A DNA stretch of 64,000 bases. Source: Desulfuromusa sp. Lineage in GTDB: Bacteria; Desulfobacterota; Desulfuromonadia; Desulfuromonadales; Geopsychrobacteraceae. Numbering within the stretch: the stretch's first letter is position 1; each line of letters begins with the position of its first letter. This document shows positions 40,673-50,954 of the stretch, piece after piece. The DNA is taken from positions 1 to 64,000 of the forward strand of contig JADGDX010000005.1 in NCBI GenBank assembly GCA_016744675.1, written 5' to 3'. The notes below the pieces were generated by a model. That model did not search any database. It was not told where the DNA came from and saw nothing but the letters and a program-made list of their open reading frames with translations. Position numbers and translations under genes: made by a program.

Positions 40673-41632
40673 TTACCCTTCTATATCTAGAAACTTATCC
40701 ATCATCTCAACTAGGTAGGGAATCTGAGGCTTTGTAGCATAGCCATCGGCCCCCATTTGATCACACTTTGCAGCCATTTGTTCATTAATTAGTGAAGAGA
40801 ACATGATGACCTTGATATCTTTCAAAACCGAGTCGTCCTTAACTTTTTTACACAACGTTAAGCCATCCATCTTCGGCATTTCAATGTCTGAAATAAGTAA
40901 ATTCAAATAGTCACCAAGAGGCTCTCCAGCAGCAACCTTCTCTCGGATCTCCTGAATCCGATTATAACATTGCTCGCCATCTACAAAAATCTCAAGGTTC
41001 GAGTAATTTGCCCCCTTCAAAACCTTTTCGATACCATTACGAATAAGGGCAGAATCCTCAGCCAACATCAGCTTCATTTTTTCTCGCGTATGAGGCAATT
41101 TTTCCTGCATCCGGCTCGCATGAAGTTCTGCTTCATAGTCTAGGTTAGACTCTGAATCAAACTCCGTCACAATATGTTCAAGGTCAACAATTAGAACTTC
41201 ACGCCCTTCGATATTGACACTTCCAGTAAAGCGTGGCCGGTACTGATCTATAAAGCTAGCCATTGGCTGAACATCTTCCCAAGAAACACGATGTATCTGA
41301 TTAACTCCATCAACCTTAAAACCATTGATCCGGTCATTAAATTCACAGACAAGAACCACTTGCCTGACATCACCCTCTTGATCAGCTTCTTTTTGTGCAA
41401 TATGAGATTTCAGATCAATCAAAGGAATCGTCGTTCCACGCAACAATAAAGTACCTAGCATCCCTTCACCACTGCCAGGGACAACGGTCAATGCCTCCTG
41501 ATCAAAAGTGATTATCTCCTTTAGCTTATGTACATTGATGCCAAAAGGCTGGGTTCCAAGATAGAACTCAATGATTTCCATTTCATTGGTTCCGGTCTCT
41601 AGGAGGATTTCCTGCTTCTGATATTCACTCAT
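40673..41632 (-). CDS. cheV: CheV-type chemotaxis coupling protein (CheW + receiver)
   Basis: CheW-like N-terminus, receiver domain LLISDIEMPKMDGLTL..KVIMFSSL. Confidence 0.92.
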   Translation of the reverse strand: MSEYQKQEILLETGTNEMEIIEFYLGTQPFGINVHKLKEIITFDQEALTVVPGSGEGMLGTLLLRGTTIPLIDLKSHIAQKEADQEGDVRQVVLVCEFNDRINGFKVDGVNQIHRVSWEDVQPMASFIDQYRPRFTGSVNIEGREVLIVDLEHIVTEFDSESNLDYEAELHASRMQEKLPHTREKMKLMLAEDSALIRNGIEKVLKGANYSNLEIFVDGEQCYNRIQEIREKVAAGEPLGDYLNLLISDIEMPKMDGLTLCKKVKDDSVLKDIKVIMFSSLINEQMAAKCDQMGADGYATKPQIPYLVEMMDKFLDIEG

Positions 41633-41803
41633 CGATAAACCTTTCAATAGCACAAAGTTATAACAATATTATTATTTGATCATCTTAATCATACTATGTC
41701 AATGTTTATACTGCTTTTTTCTCTGCAAAAAAAACTTTTTCGTGTATAATAGGTCATTAGATTTAATTTATGCTTGAGCGCATTTAAAACAAAGAGACTC
41801 CCG

Positions 41804-42901
41804 ATGACAGATATGGCGCAATCACATTACAAGTTAGGAATGAATTACTTCCAAGGTAAAGGGGTAGAAAAATCCTTTGCCGAAGCAATGAAGTGGTTTC
41901 GACTTGCAGCTCAACATCGTCACGCAAGAGCAATTTTCATGCTCGGGAAAATGTATGATACCGGTAAAGGCACTGCAGAGAATCCCGCTGAAGCCGCTAA
42001 ATACTATCAACAAGCAGCTGAATTGGGATACCCCAGAGCGCAAAACGTTCTCGGTCAAATATATATTAAGGGACGCGGCGTTCCAGCTGACTACGACCAA
42101 GCACTGCACTGGTTCCGCAAGGCTTCTGATCAAAATCTTTCGGATGCGCAATACAATCTTGGCCTCATGTACGCAAAAGGCCATGGTGTTCCAAAAGACT
42201 TCCTCGAAGCCAGACGTTGGTGGGGAATGGCTGCAGAACAGGGAAACCCAAAAGTTCAGTTTACCTTGGGACACATGTATCTGGTGGGAAAAGGGGTCAA
42301 AAAGAATTATTCAAAAGCGCGGCAATGGCTGCGGCAGGCAGCGGAGCAAGGGCTACCAACTGCCCAGTATCACCTTGGAATGATGTACGCCAGAGGCACC
42401 GGCGTTCTGCAGAGCTACACTGAAGCGCGGACCTGGCTGCAAAAAGCCGCCGAACAAAATTATCTTGACGCTATCTACAACCTGGGAAAACTCCTCAGTT
42501 CTGGAAGTGAAGAGGTCCGTGACCCCACCTCGGCAATTGTCTTACTGAAACAAGCAGCGACCCGAGGACACCAGCGGGCACAAGTCGCCCTTGGCCATAA
42601 CTTCATCAAAGGGATAGGAACAGAACAGGACCTACAACTTGCCTACCACTGGTGGTTGGAAGCCGCCAATGCAGGAAGTGCTGATGCTCAATACAATCTT
42701 GGGGTCATGCATCTCAACGGCAAAGGGGTGAATCAGGATGCTGTCGCTGGAAAGAAATGGCTAACCGATGCTGCCGACCAAGGGCACACCAAAGCGCAAT
42801 ACTGCCTCGGCATTATGTATTCAACAGGCAAAGGCGTCCCTCAAGATATGGACGAAGCCTTCCGCTGGAAAGAAGCAGCTGAGTTCTGGGAATCACTGTA
42901 A
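41804..42901 (+). CDS. Sel1-like repeat protein
   Basis: Multiple Sel1 repeats; no signal peptide. Confidence 0.92.
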   Translation: MTDMAQSHYKLGMNYFQGKGVEKSFAEAMKWFRLAAQHRHARAIFMLGKMYDTGKGTAENPAEAAKYYQQAAELGYPRAQNVLGQIYIKGRGVPADYDQALHWFRKASDQNLSDAQYNLGLMYAKGHGVPKDFLEARRWWGMAAEQGNPKVQFTLGHMYLVGKGVKKNYSKARQWLRQAAEQGLPTAQYHLGMMYARGTGVLQSYTEARTWLQKAAEQNYLDAIYNLGKLLSSGSEEVRDPTSAIVLLKQAATRGHQRAQVALGHNFIKGIGTEQDLQLAYHWWLEAANAGSADAQYNLGVMHLNGKGVNQDAVAGKKWLTDAADQGHTKAQYCLGIMYSTGKGVPQDMDEAFRWKEAAEFWESL

Positions 42902-42995
42902 ATCAGCCAACCCTCAGTTAAAAAGCATATCCCCTGACACGATCACGTATACCCATCAAAAAAGAGATATTCTTTCATAAATATTTATTCCATAT

Positions 42996-43021
42996 TGCAT
43001 TTCAAATGCACTTATGCATAA
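42996..43021. promoter_or_regulatory. Candidate operator at regulator start
   Basis: TGCATTTCAAATGCA (42996-43010) and TTATGCATAA (43012-43021) palindromes. Confidence 0.4.
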
Positions 43022-43028
43022 TTACTCT

Positions 43029-44753
43029 ATGAGCCCACATACACCGAACCCACAACTACAAGCACTCGCAGACGCCAGTGCGCGCGTTATGATCATCTTT
43101 GATCTGAACGGCACAACCACGCTTCTCAGCAAACTTGCTCAGGAACAACTCGAGCTAACACAAGGAGCGTCCCTCAAAAAAGAGTACCCGGGCTTTTGGA
43201 AGCAAGCGAGCAAAGTTCTTGACGGGTCACAAGTCAGCTGCGAAATTCCCCTACAGATTTCTGATCGCGAATATCTGGCCGGGGTCAACCCGTTTATCGT
43301 TGACAACCATATCTACGGAGCAGTCTGCATCCTGGTTGACGGCACACAACTCGATACGATGACACGTCGCCTCCCCTCATTCCAGACCCTTTCACGCGAG
43401 CTTGACACAATTATCGACTCATCGTCCGATGGACTCTTTGTTTGCGATTCCGACGCAAACGTGATTCGAATGAACCCCGCGTCAGAAAAAATCCACAATT
43501 TACCGGCGATAGAAATCGTTGGCCGAAACATGCGCGAACTCATTGAAACCAGCTTCATTGATCGCTCAGCAGCCCTCGAAGCAAGTATCTCAAAAGAACG
43601 CGTTACCCTTTTGCAAAACAAGGATGATCACAAACTTATATCAATCGCAACTCCAGTTTTCGACGAACAAGGAACCCTAGTCAGAATCGTTGTTAGTGAA
43701 CGCGATATTACTGAAATAGACAACCTGCAACATGAATTAGAACAGCAGGAAGCAATTAAAAACGGATTCCGCGACCAAATGCTTGCAATGCAGCAAGCAG
43801 AACTTGAATCCCAACAGATTATCGCCCGCAGCCCATCAATGGTGCGTGCGTTGCAGCAATCAATTAAAGTCGCAAAAGCAGATTCTTCGGTTCTGATTCT
43901 TGGAGAAACGGGAGTCGGCAAAGGACTGATCGCCGACTTAATCCACAAGTACTCACCAAGAACCGAACAACCGCTGATCAAAATCAACTGCGGTGCAATC
44001 CCAGAGTCACTGATTGAAGCGGAACTTTTTGGTTATGAGAAAGGGGCCTTCACAGGAGCACAAACTTCCGGCAAACCGGGTCACTTTGAGTTAGCCGATG
44101 GAGGCACACTGTTTCTTGACGAAATTGCCGAACTGCCCCTCTCATCACAAGTTAAACTACTGCGTTTCCTCGAAGATGGCCAGATCACCCGCCTTGGTGA
44201 TACCCGCAACCGAACCGTCAACGTCAGAGTTTTAGCTGCGACCCACCAAGACATCGAGCAACTCGTTGAACAGGGGCGCTTCCGCCTTGATCTCTACTAC
44301 CGTCTCAATGTCATCCCTATTCAGGTCCCTGCACTACGAGAAAGGCATGACTGCATTGTTCCACTGATAAGACACTACATTGACTCCTTTAGCTCTCAAA
44401 CGGGCTCACATAGGCGCCTGACTCGTGCTGCACTAGATGCCCTGACCACCTACACCTACCCTGGCAACGTCAGAGAACTGATGAACCTTTGTGAAAGAAT
44501 GGTTGTTATGTCAGAAACCGAATTGATCGACACGCCAGACCTCCCCGCTCAGGTTACCTCACACAACAACGAGAATAAGCTGAGCTTTCACCAGCTTCCT
44601 TCAGGTCAATCGCTGCAACACGCCCTCGACCAGGTTGAAAAAAGCCTCCTCGAAGCCGCCAGTCAGCAATACCAAAACCAATCTGAAATCGCAATTGCCC
44701 TCGGTGTCAACCAATCCACCATCGCTCGGAAACTTAAAAAACATAACCTCTAG
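43029..44753 (+). CDS. Sigma54-dependent enhancer-binding regulator with PAS domains
   Basis: [17 protein letters not shown], Fis-type HTH at C-terminus; start may alternatively be 43014. Confidence 0.94.
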   Translation: MSPHTPNPQLQALADASARVMIIFDLNGTTTLLSKLAQEQLELTQGASLKKEYPGFWKQASKVLDGSQVSCEIPLQISDREYLAGVNPFIVDNHIYGAVCILVDGTQLDTMTRRLPSFQTLSRELDTIIDSSSDGLFVCDSDANVIRMNPASEKIHNLPAIEIVGRNMRELIETSFIDRSAALEASISKERVTLLQNKDDHKLISIATPVFDEQGTLVRIVVSERDITEIDNLQHELEQQEAIKNGFRDQMLAMQQAELESQQIIARSPSMVRALQQSIKVAKADSSVLILGETGVGKGLIADLIHKYSPRTEQPLIKINCGAIPESLIEAELFGYEKGAFTGAQTSGKPGHFELADGGTLFLDEIAELPLSSQVKLLRFLEDGQITRLGDTRNRTVNVRVLAATHQDIEQLVEQGRFRLDLYYRLNVIPIQVPALRERHDCIVPLIRHYIDSFSSQTGSHRRLTRAALDALTTYTYPGNVRELMNLCERMVVMSETELIDTPDLPAQVTSHNNENKLSFHQLPSGQSLQHALDQVEKSLLEAASQQYQNQSEIAIALGVNQSTIARKLKKHNL

Positions 44754-44770
44754 CCTCTCAGCACACCCAC

Positions 44771-44788
44771 TTATGCACAATTGCATAA
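44771..44788. promoter_or_regulatory. Candidate enhancer (UAS) for the regulator at 43029
   Basis: TTATGCA-CAAT-TGCATAA perfect inverted repeat, about 150 bp upstream of sigma54 promoter. Confidence 0.5.
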
Positions 44789-44937
44789 AAAACAAAAAAC
44801 CCTCTCCCCCTCAAAACAAAAAATCCTCACCATCAATCAAAATTAAAAAAATAAGATTCGATAAAGACCTGTAAGAACTACAAAATCCACAGAACACTGC
44901 ATTAGATATCAGTCACTTTACTCTCTATGACATAGCT

Positions 44938-44952
44938 TGGCACCTTCCTTGC
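44938..44952 (+). promoter_or_regulatory. Sigma54 (-24/-12) promoter
   Basis: TGGCAC-CTTCC-TTGC exact consensus spacing, upstream of the gene at 45039. Confidence 0.85.
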
Positions 44953-45038
44953 GATAACTTCCGCCATGAACATGTGAACAGTCACGACGTATATATCATC
45001 CAACTTTTATAAACTCAGGACAAAGAACGGAGACAACG

Positions 45039-46688
45039 ATGAATCTTTTAAACAATGCGTCTATTAACATTCCCTTTCCACAAAATGAGCCGGTCTTTTC
45101 TTACGCCCCAGGAACACCAGAGCGGCAGAAATTGAAGCAGAAACTTGAAGAACTCAAATCGCAGAAAGTTGATGTCCCACTCATCATTGGCGGCAAAGAG
45201 ATTCGTACCGGCAACACAACCAAAATCGCCTGCCCTCATGACCACTCCATCGAACTAGGTCAGTACCACAAAGCTGGAGCCAAAGAAGTCCAGATGGCCA
45301 TCGATGCTGCCATGGCGGCAAAACCTCTCTGGGACAGCCTCCGCTGGGAAGAGCGTGCGGCGATCTTTTTAAAAGCAGCGGACCTCCTTGCTGGTCCTTA
45401 TCGCTTTCTTATTAATGCTGCAACAATGCTCAACATCAGCAAAAACCCATTTCAAGCAGAAATTGATTCCACCTGCGAACTGATTGATTTCTTGCGCTTT
45501 AATGTTTATTTCGCCTCAGAGATCTACGCCGACCAACCGATGCACTCTCCATCTCCAATTTGGAATTATGTTCAGCACCGCCCGCTCGAAGGCTTTGTCT
45601 TTGCTGTTGCACCATTTAACTTCACTGCAATTTCAGGAAACCTCCCGACTGCACCTGCAATCATGGGCAACACCGTTGTCTGGAAGCCTGCATCCTCAGC
45701 GGTTTACGCTCCTTACTTCTTGATGCAACTATTCAAGGAAGCTGGTGTTCCCGACGGTGTTCTCAACTTTGTCCCCGGATCAGGTAGCGATGTCGGAAAC
45801 GTCTGCCTGGACAGCCCTGACTTTAACGGAATCCATTTTACCGGAAGCACCCCAGTCTTCCAAGGTATGTGGAAGCAAATCGGCTGCAATATTGCAGATG
45901 ACAAGTATAAAACCTATCCACGTATCGTTGGCGAGACCGGTGGTAAAGACTTTGTCTTTGCTCACGCCTCGGCCGACGTCAAAGCTTTGGCAACAGGAAT
46001 TGTTCGTGGAGCATTTGAATACCAGGGACAAAAATGTTCCGCTGCCTCGCGCGCCTACATTCCAAAATCTCTTTGGCAACCGGTTATCGACGAGATTAAA
46101 TCTCAGGTTAGTAGAATTAAGACGGGCGACGTCTGTGACTTTGGCAACTTCTTCAATGCCGTCATCGACAAAGCTGCATTCAAAACTATCACTGAATATG
46201 TCGACTATGCTGCCGCAGCTAAGGATGCCGAAATTATCATCGGTGGAAGCTACGATGACAGCAAGGGGTTCTTTATCGAACCGACTGTCATCACAACAAC
46301 CGATCCACAATTTAAAACAATGGTAGAAGAAATTTTCGGCCCTGTCATGACCATGTATTGCTATGAAGATGCAGACTACGAAGCAACTTTAGATTTATGT
46401 GATCAGACCTCCCCATACAGCCTAACGGGTGCAATTTTTGCCCAGGATCGCCCTGCAGTTAGTCTCGCCATGGCGAAATTGGTCAATGCCTCAGGCAATT
46501 TCTACGTCAACGACAAACCGACTGGAGCTGTTGTTGGTCAACAACCTTTTGGTGGTGGTCGTGCCTCAGGAACAAATGATAAGGCCGGCAGCAAGCAGAA
46601 CCTGATGCGTTGGGCCTCTGTTCGAGCAATCAAAGAAAATTTCGTTCCACCAACATCGTTTGAATATCCATTCCTGGACGCTGAATAG
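45039..46688 (+). CDS. L-glutamate gamma-semialdehyde (1-pyrroline-5-carboxylate) dehydrogenase
   Basis: FTGSTPVFQGMW, VGETGGKDFVFAH, GAFEYQGQKCSAASRAYIP typical of P5CDH. Confidence 0.95.
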   Translation: MNLLNNASINIPFPQNEPVFSYAPGTPERQKLKQKLEELKSQKVDVPLIIGGKEIRTGNTTKIACPHDHSIELGQYHKAGAKEVQMAIDAAMAAKPLWDSLRWEERAAIFLKAADLLAGPYRFLINAATMLNISKNPFQAEIDSTCELIDFLRFNVYFASEIYADQPMHSPSPIWNYVQHRPLEGFVFAVAPFNFTAISGNLPTAPAIMGNTVVWKPASSAVYAPYFLMQLFKEAGVPDGVLNFVPGSGSDVGNVCLDSPDFNGIHFTGSTPVFQGMWKQIGCNIADDKYKTYPRIVGETGGKDFVFAHASADVKALATGIVRGAFEYQGQKCSAASRAYIPKSLWQPVIDEIKSQVSRIKTGDVCDFGNFFNAVIDKAAFKTITEYVDYAAAAKDAEIIIGGSYDDSKGFFIEPTVITTTDPQFKTMVEEIFGPVMTMYCYEDADYEATLDLCDQTSPYSLTGAIFAQDRPAVSLAMAKLVNASGNFYVNDKPTGAVVGQQPFGGGRASGTNDKAGSKQNLMRWASVRAIKENFVPPTSFEYPFLDAE

Positions 46689-46698
46689 ACAAGCAGAC

Positions 46699-46732
46699 CC
46701 CCTCTCGGACAGTTCGGCCCGAGAGGGGCTTT
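46699..46732 (+). terminator. Terminator
   Basis: CCCCTCTCGG..CCGAGAGGGG CTTT. Confidence 0.75.
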
Positions 46733-46766
46733 CCTAAAACACTCAGAAGAACAACAGGAATAGACT

Positions 46767-47675
46767 ATGTCTCTATTTAATTTTGCCGTTTCAAAAACAA
46801 TCATGCACGTCCCAAAGCCTATCGTTAGTCACTTTGCCAAAGGGTACATTGCCGGATCAACTTTGTCCGACGCCGTTCAGGTGACCCGCGATTTGAACCA
46901 GCAAAAGATGATGACAACAATCGATATCCTGGGTGAATTCATCACCCGGTTTGAGCAAGCAGTCAGTTTCAAAAACAACGCTGTTGACATTCTCCACACC
47001 ATTGATCGTGAAAAACTCGACGCCAACCTTTCGATTAAGCCAACCCAAATGGGCCTCTTACTCGATAAAGATGGGTGTTTCGATCTTATTCATGAAATCG
47101 CAGATGAAGCGAAAAAAATCAATAATTTCGTCCGAATTGACATGGAAGACATTGACACAACAGATGAGACTCTCGATTTTTTCCGACGCTTGCGTGCAGA
47201 ATATCCCGGTCATGTCGGGACAGTGCTTCAATCTTACCTGCGCCGCACCCCTGCTGACATCAGCGCTCTCCATGATGGATATCAGAACTACAGATTATGC
47301 AAAGGGATCTACGTTGAACCACGCCTTCATGCTTGGAAAAATCCTGACGCAATCAACCGAAATTTCACAGAAAGCCTCCGGCAACTCTTTGAGCAGGGAG
47401 CCTATGTCGGCATTGCTACCCATGACGAGCTCCTAATCTATGAGGCAATGAACCTTATTCACACTATGGGGCTCACCCCGGATCAGTACGAATTCCAGAT
47501 GCTCCTTGGTGTTGATGAAGAAATGCGTCAGATTATTTTGAATAACGGCCATCGCCTCCGTATCTACGTTCCCTTCGGTGAGGATTGGCTTCCCTATTCA
47601 AAGCGACGCCTCAAGGAAAATCCATCCATTGCCCAGCACGCCCTGAAACAAATGCTAGGACTAAACAAGCACTAA
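46767..47675 (+). CDS. Proline dehydrogenase (monofunctional)
   Basis: RIDMEDID, VLQSYLRRTPADI, FQMLLGV, YVPFGEDWLPYSKRRLKENP. Confidence 0.95.
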   Translation: MSLFNFAVSKTIMHVPKPIVSHFAKGYIAGSTLSDAVQVTRDLNQQKMMTTIDILGEFITRFEQAVSFKNNAVDILHTIDREKLDANLSIKPTQMGLLLDKDGCFDLIHEIADEAKKINNFVRIDMEDIDTTDETLDFFRRLRAEYPGHVGTVLQSYLRRTPADISALHDGYQNYRLCKGIYVEPRLHAWKNPDAINRNFTESLRQLFEQGAYVGIATHDELLIYEAMNLIHTMGLTPDQYEFQMLLGVDEEMRQIILNNGHRLRIYVPFGEDWLPYSKRRLKENPSIAQHALKQMLGLNKH

Positions 47676-47802
47676 ATACTTTTTTCTGTTATTTTAATGA
47701 AGGAAGGGATTCGTCGGACATTTTCGTTGACCGTTGAAAAACTGAAATGTACCCTTCCATTAATACTTTTGTTTTCTACTAATTAACTGAGGAGGAAAAA
47801 AG

Positions 47803-48933
47803 ATGAAAAAGACATTTCGTAACATCGTGCTAACTCTCTGCACCATCTCTCTGATGGCAGGCCTAGCATGGGCTGGAACTTTAAAGGTCGGAGTCCAAGC
47901 CCCAATCACTGGCAGTTATGCTAACGAGGGCCAAGGGATTGAAAACGGCGTTCGCCTATTAGCGTCCCAGATCAATGCAAAAGGTGGTGTACTGGGTCAG
48001 CAAATTGAAGTTATCGCTTGTGATGACCAAGGAACCGCTATGGCTGCTGCCATTTGCGCAAAAGATCTCGTCAATAAAGGGGTCAAGATGGTCATTGGAT
48101 CCTACACTTCAACTTGTGCTGAAGCCGCTCAGAAAACTTATTTCAAAGCTGGCGTTCTGCAAACATCTGATGGCACTGCAGACAGCTTGACTGAAAAAGG
48201 CTACTGGACATTTTTGCGCAACTCTTTCCCAAACAGCGCAGAAGCTGAATTTGTTGCCAACTATCTGGTCAACGTAAAGAAGTATAAGCGCATCGTCGTT
48301 ATTTCTGATTTTTCAACCTACGCTGATGGTCTTGCAAATGCGACCGAGGCTGCCATTAAAAAATTGGGCGGTAACGTCGTATCTCGCGACAAAATCAAAG
48401 CGGACTCACAGAACTTCACCCCCGTCTTGACCAACATCAAATCCAAAAAGCCTGATGCAATTTTCTCCGCTGGCTACTACTCCGACGGTGGTCTCCTCCG
48501 TGCTCAGCAGGTTGCTCTAGGAATCAAAGCAGACTTTTACGGTGGCGATGCCAACGACAACCCAGACTTCGCCAAGCTTGCCGGTTCTGCAGCAACAGGC
48601 GCATTTATCATCAACGTTCCTGAGCCTGCTGCTCTACCAACCCCAATTGCAAAATCTTTCATTGCTGACTACCAGCAAAAGTATGGCGAAATGCCTCCTT
48701 CAATCTGGGGCTTGATGAATATTGATGGCATGCGCGCCATCATTCATGCCATGGAACAAAACGGCAACTTCGACACCAAAAAAGCTGCGGACTATCTTCA
48801 TAACTTGAGCACACCACTGGAAGGCATCACTGGATCAATCGCCTTCGCTAAAGATGGAAACCGTATTGGTGGAGCTTACGTTGTCAAGAAGATCCAAAAA
48901 GACGGCTCTTACTACAACGAGTATGTTCAATAA
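47803..48933 (+). CDS. Branched-chain-type amino acid ABC transporter substrate-binding protein
   Basis: Signal peptide; Periplasmic-binding type I (LKVGVQAPITGSYANEGQGIENGVRL). Confidence 0.93.
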   Translation: MKKTFRNIVLTLCTISLMAGLAWAGTLKVGVQAPITGSYANEGQGIENGVRLLASQINAKGGVLGQQIEVIACDDQGTAMAAAICAKDLVNKGVKMVIGSYTSTCAEAAQKTYFKAGVLQTSDGTADSLTEKGYWTFLRNSFPNSAEAEFVANYLVNVKKYKRIVVISDFSTYADGLANATEAAIKKLGGNVVSRDKIKADSQNFTPVLTNIKSKKPDAIFSAGYYSDGGLLRAQQVALGIKADFYGGDANDNPDFAKLAGSAATGAFIINVPEPAALPTPIAKSFIADYQQKYGEMPPSIWGLMNIDGMRAIIHAMEQNGNFDTKKAADYLHNLSTPLEGITGSIAFAKDGNRIGGAYVVKKIQKDGSYYNEYVQ

Positions 48934-48951
48934 TCACACCTAAGTGATTCT

Positions 48952-48984
48952 AAAGGGCGGAGGAGATCATTCTCCGCCCTTTTT
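48952..48984 (+). terminator. Terminator/attenuator between binding protein and permease genes
   Basis: AAAGGGCGGAGgagatcattCTCCGCCCTTTTT. Confidence 0.88.
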
Positions 48985-49101
48985 ACTTCAACACGACAAA
49001 CAGCAGCTAAACACTGCCCTTCAGACGCGAGAAGAGGACAATTGAGTCCTCCTCTGGCTTCTGACAGGCGGCCCCTTTTCAGCAATACCGGAGAAAGTTT
49101 T

Positions 49102-49998
49102 ATGGACATTTTCCTACAACAGCTCGCTAACGGTCTGACCATCGGCAGCATGTTCGCCCTGGTCGCCCTCGGCTACACAATGGTCTACGGCGTCATGAAA
49201 TTGATCAACTTCGCTCATGGTGACATGGTCGCAGCATCAGCCTTCGTCGGCCTGACGATCTATACCCAAGTTATGGGTCAGGCGACCTCACTGGCAGCGG
49301 TCATCATTATCTTTCTTCTGTCCGCTCTGGTTATGGCGTGCGTCGGGGTTATCCTTGAACGAGTCGCCTACCGACCATTGCGTGAGGCTCCGCGACTTTC
49401 GGCTGTGGTGTCTGCCCTGGGTGCCTCTCTGGTTATTCAGAACGGTATCATGCTGATCTGGGGACCACGTATGCGCATCTTCCCTGAGTTGGTACCACAA
49501 GTTTACTGGGACCTAGGTGGTGTCGTTATCAGCTTGATTCAGGTCATCATTTTGGCCCTCTCACTGATCCTAATGGTTGCACTCTACCTGTTCGTTGAAA
49601 AAACCCGCATGGGAGCCGCGATTCGAGCATCCTCGATTGATCAAGATGCTGCTCGACTGATGGGGATCAATGTCAATAGTGTCATTGCCCTGATCTTTAT
49701 TATTGGATCATCCCTCGGTGCGGTTGGCGGGTTATTTATTGGTCTCTATTATCGAGGGATCACCTTTAATATGGGTTGGCAATACGGACTTTATGCCTTT
49801 ATCGCAGCGATTCTTGGTGGCATCGGTAACATTCCTGGAGCGATGCTTGGAGGGATGTTGCTCGGCCTGTTTAATGCTTTTATTGCCGGATATGTTTCAA
49901 GTACCTGGGCTGATGCTTTCACCTTTATTCTGTTAATTTTAATTCTCATCGTCCGCCCCACCGGAATTCTCGGCGAGCGGGTTGCGGAGAAAGTCTGA
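49102..49998 (+). CDS. livH: LIV-type ABC transporter permease LivH
   Basis: MDIFLQQLANGLTIGSMFALVALGYTMVYG. Confidence 0.94.
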   Translation: MDIFLQQLANGLTIGSMFALVALGYTMVYGVMKLINFAHGDMVAASAFVGLTIYTQVMGQATSLAAVIIIFLLSALVMACVGVILERVAYRPLREAPRLSAVVSALGASLVIQNGIMLIWGPRMRIFPELVPQVYWDLGGVVISLIQVIILALSLILMVALYLFVEKTRMGAAIRASSIDQDAARLMGINVNSVIALIFIIGSSLGAVGGLFIGLYYRGITFNMGWQYGLYAFIAAILGGIGNIPGAMLGGMLLGLFNAFIAGYVSSTWADAFTFILLILILIVRPTGILGERVAEKV

Positions 49999-50954
49999 TG
50001 AAAAAATACGAACGCTTCGGCCTTCCGATCTTTATTATCATGATGGCCATTTTGCCGCATATGCTCAATGACCGGTGGCAGGCAGTCGCCATTACCTTTC
50101 TGATCTTTGCTGTCGTTGCCCTATCACAGGACATCATCCTGGGGAAATGCGGCATGTTCAACATGGGACAGGCTTTGTTCTTTGGTATGGGGGCCTACAC
50201 GACAGCGATCCTCAATAACGAGTACGGATGGTCGGTCGTCGCAACAATCCCTCTGGCCATTATAATCCCTGCCCTTTTTGGAATCATCCTTGCCGGCCCG
50301 ATTGTTCACCTGCGCGGCGATTACCTTCTGGTGGTCACCATCGGATTCAACATCGTCTTCGTTCAGGTTTTGCAAAACAACTTGGGGGGAATCACGGGAG
50401 GCCCCAACGGTATCTTTGGACTCGACTCACTCAGCCTCATGGGCTACGACTTGATGAGCCAAATATCAGTTTATTATTTTGCCTTCCTCGTCCTCCTACT
50501 AACCCTCTGGGTGATGCACAATCTGGCGAACAGCAAACCTGGCCGGGCCCTCCATTACTTGCGAGAAGACCAGTTGGCTGCGGAGAGCATCGGCATTAAT
50601 ACCCGCATTTACAAAATTTTTGCTTTTGCCCTTGGCGCTGGGATCGCCGGGCTGGCTGGAACCGTCTTTGCCGTACAGTACTCAGCTGTCAGCCCCGAAG
50701 CATTTGAATTTATCCAGTCGGTGTTGTTTTTCAGTATCGTTCTGGTGGGCGGATCTTCAATCCCAGGGATTCTTCTCGGGGTCTTTGTAATGTTCGTTGT
50801 TCCAGAGATTTTCCGCGAATTCGCGACTTGGCGTTATTTCATCTTTGGTTTCGCAATGATCTTAGCGATGATCCTTCGTCCACGTGGTATTTGGCCAGCA
50901 ACTTTCGGTAAAATCCCCAAGTTTTTAATCAAGGATTCAAATCATGGCGCGTAA
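49998..50954 (+). CDS. livM: LIV-type ABC transporter permease LivM
   Basis: ALSQDIILGKCGMFNMGQALFFGMGAYT. Confidence 0.94.
   Translation: MKKYERFGLPIFIIMMAILPHMLNDRWQAVAITFLIFAVVALSQDIILGKCGMFNMGQALFFGMGAYTTAILNNEYGWSVVATIPLAIIIPALFGIILAGPIVHLRGDYLLVVTIGFNIVFVQVLQNNLGGITGGPNGIFGLDSLSLMGYDLMSQISVYYFAFLVLLLTLWVMHNLANSKPGRALHYLREDQLAAESIGINTRIYKIFAFALGAGIAGLAGTVFAVQYSAVSPEAFEFIQSVLFFSIVLVGGSSIPGILLGVFVMFVVPEIFREFATWRYFIFGFAMILAMILRPRGIWPATFGKIPKFLIKDSNHGA

Noticed and set aside
39459-42901. Regular about 108-bp DNA periodicity, considered as a CRISPR or tandem repeat array
   Set aside because: Periodicity is the 36-aa Sel1 repeat of two intact coding sequences; no short direct repeats with unique spacers
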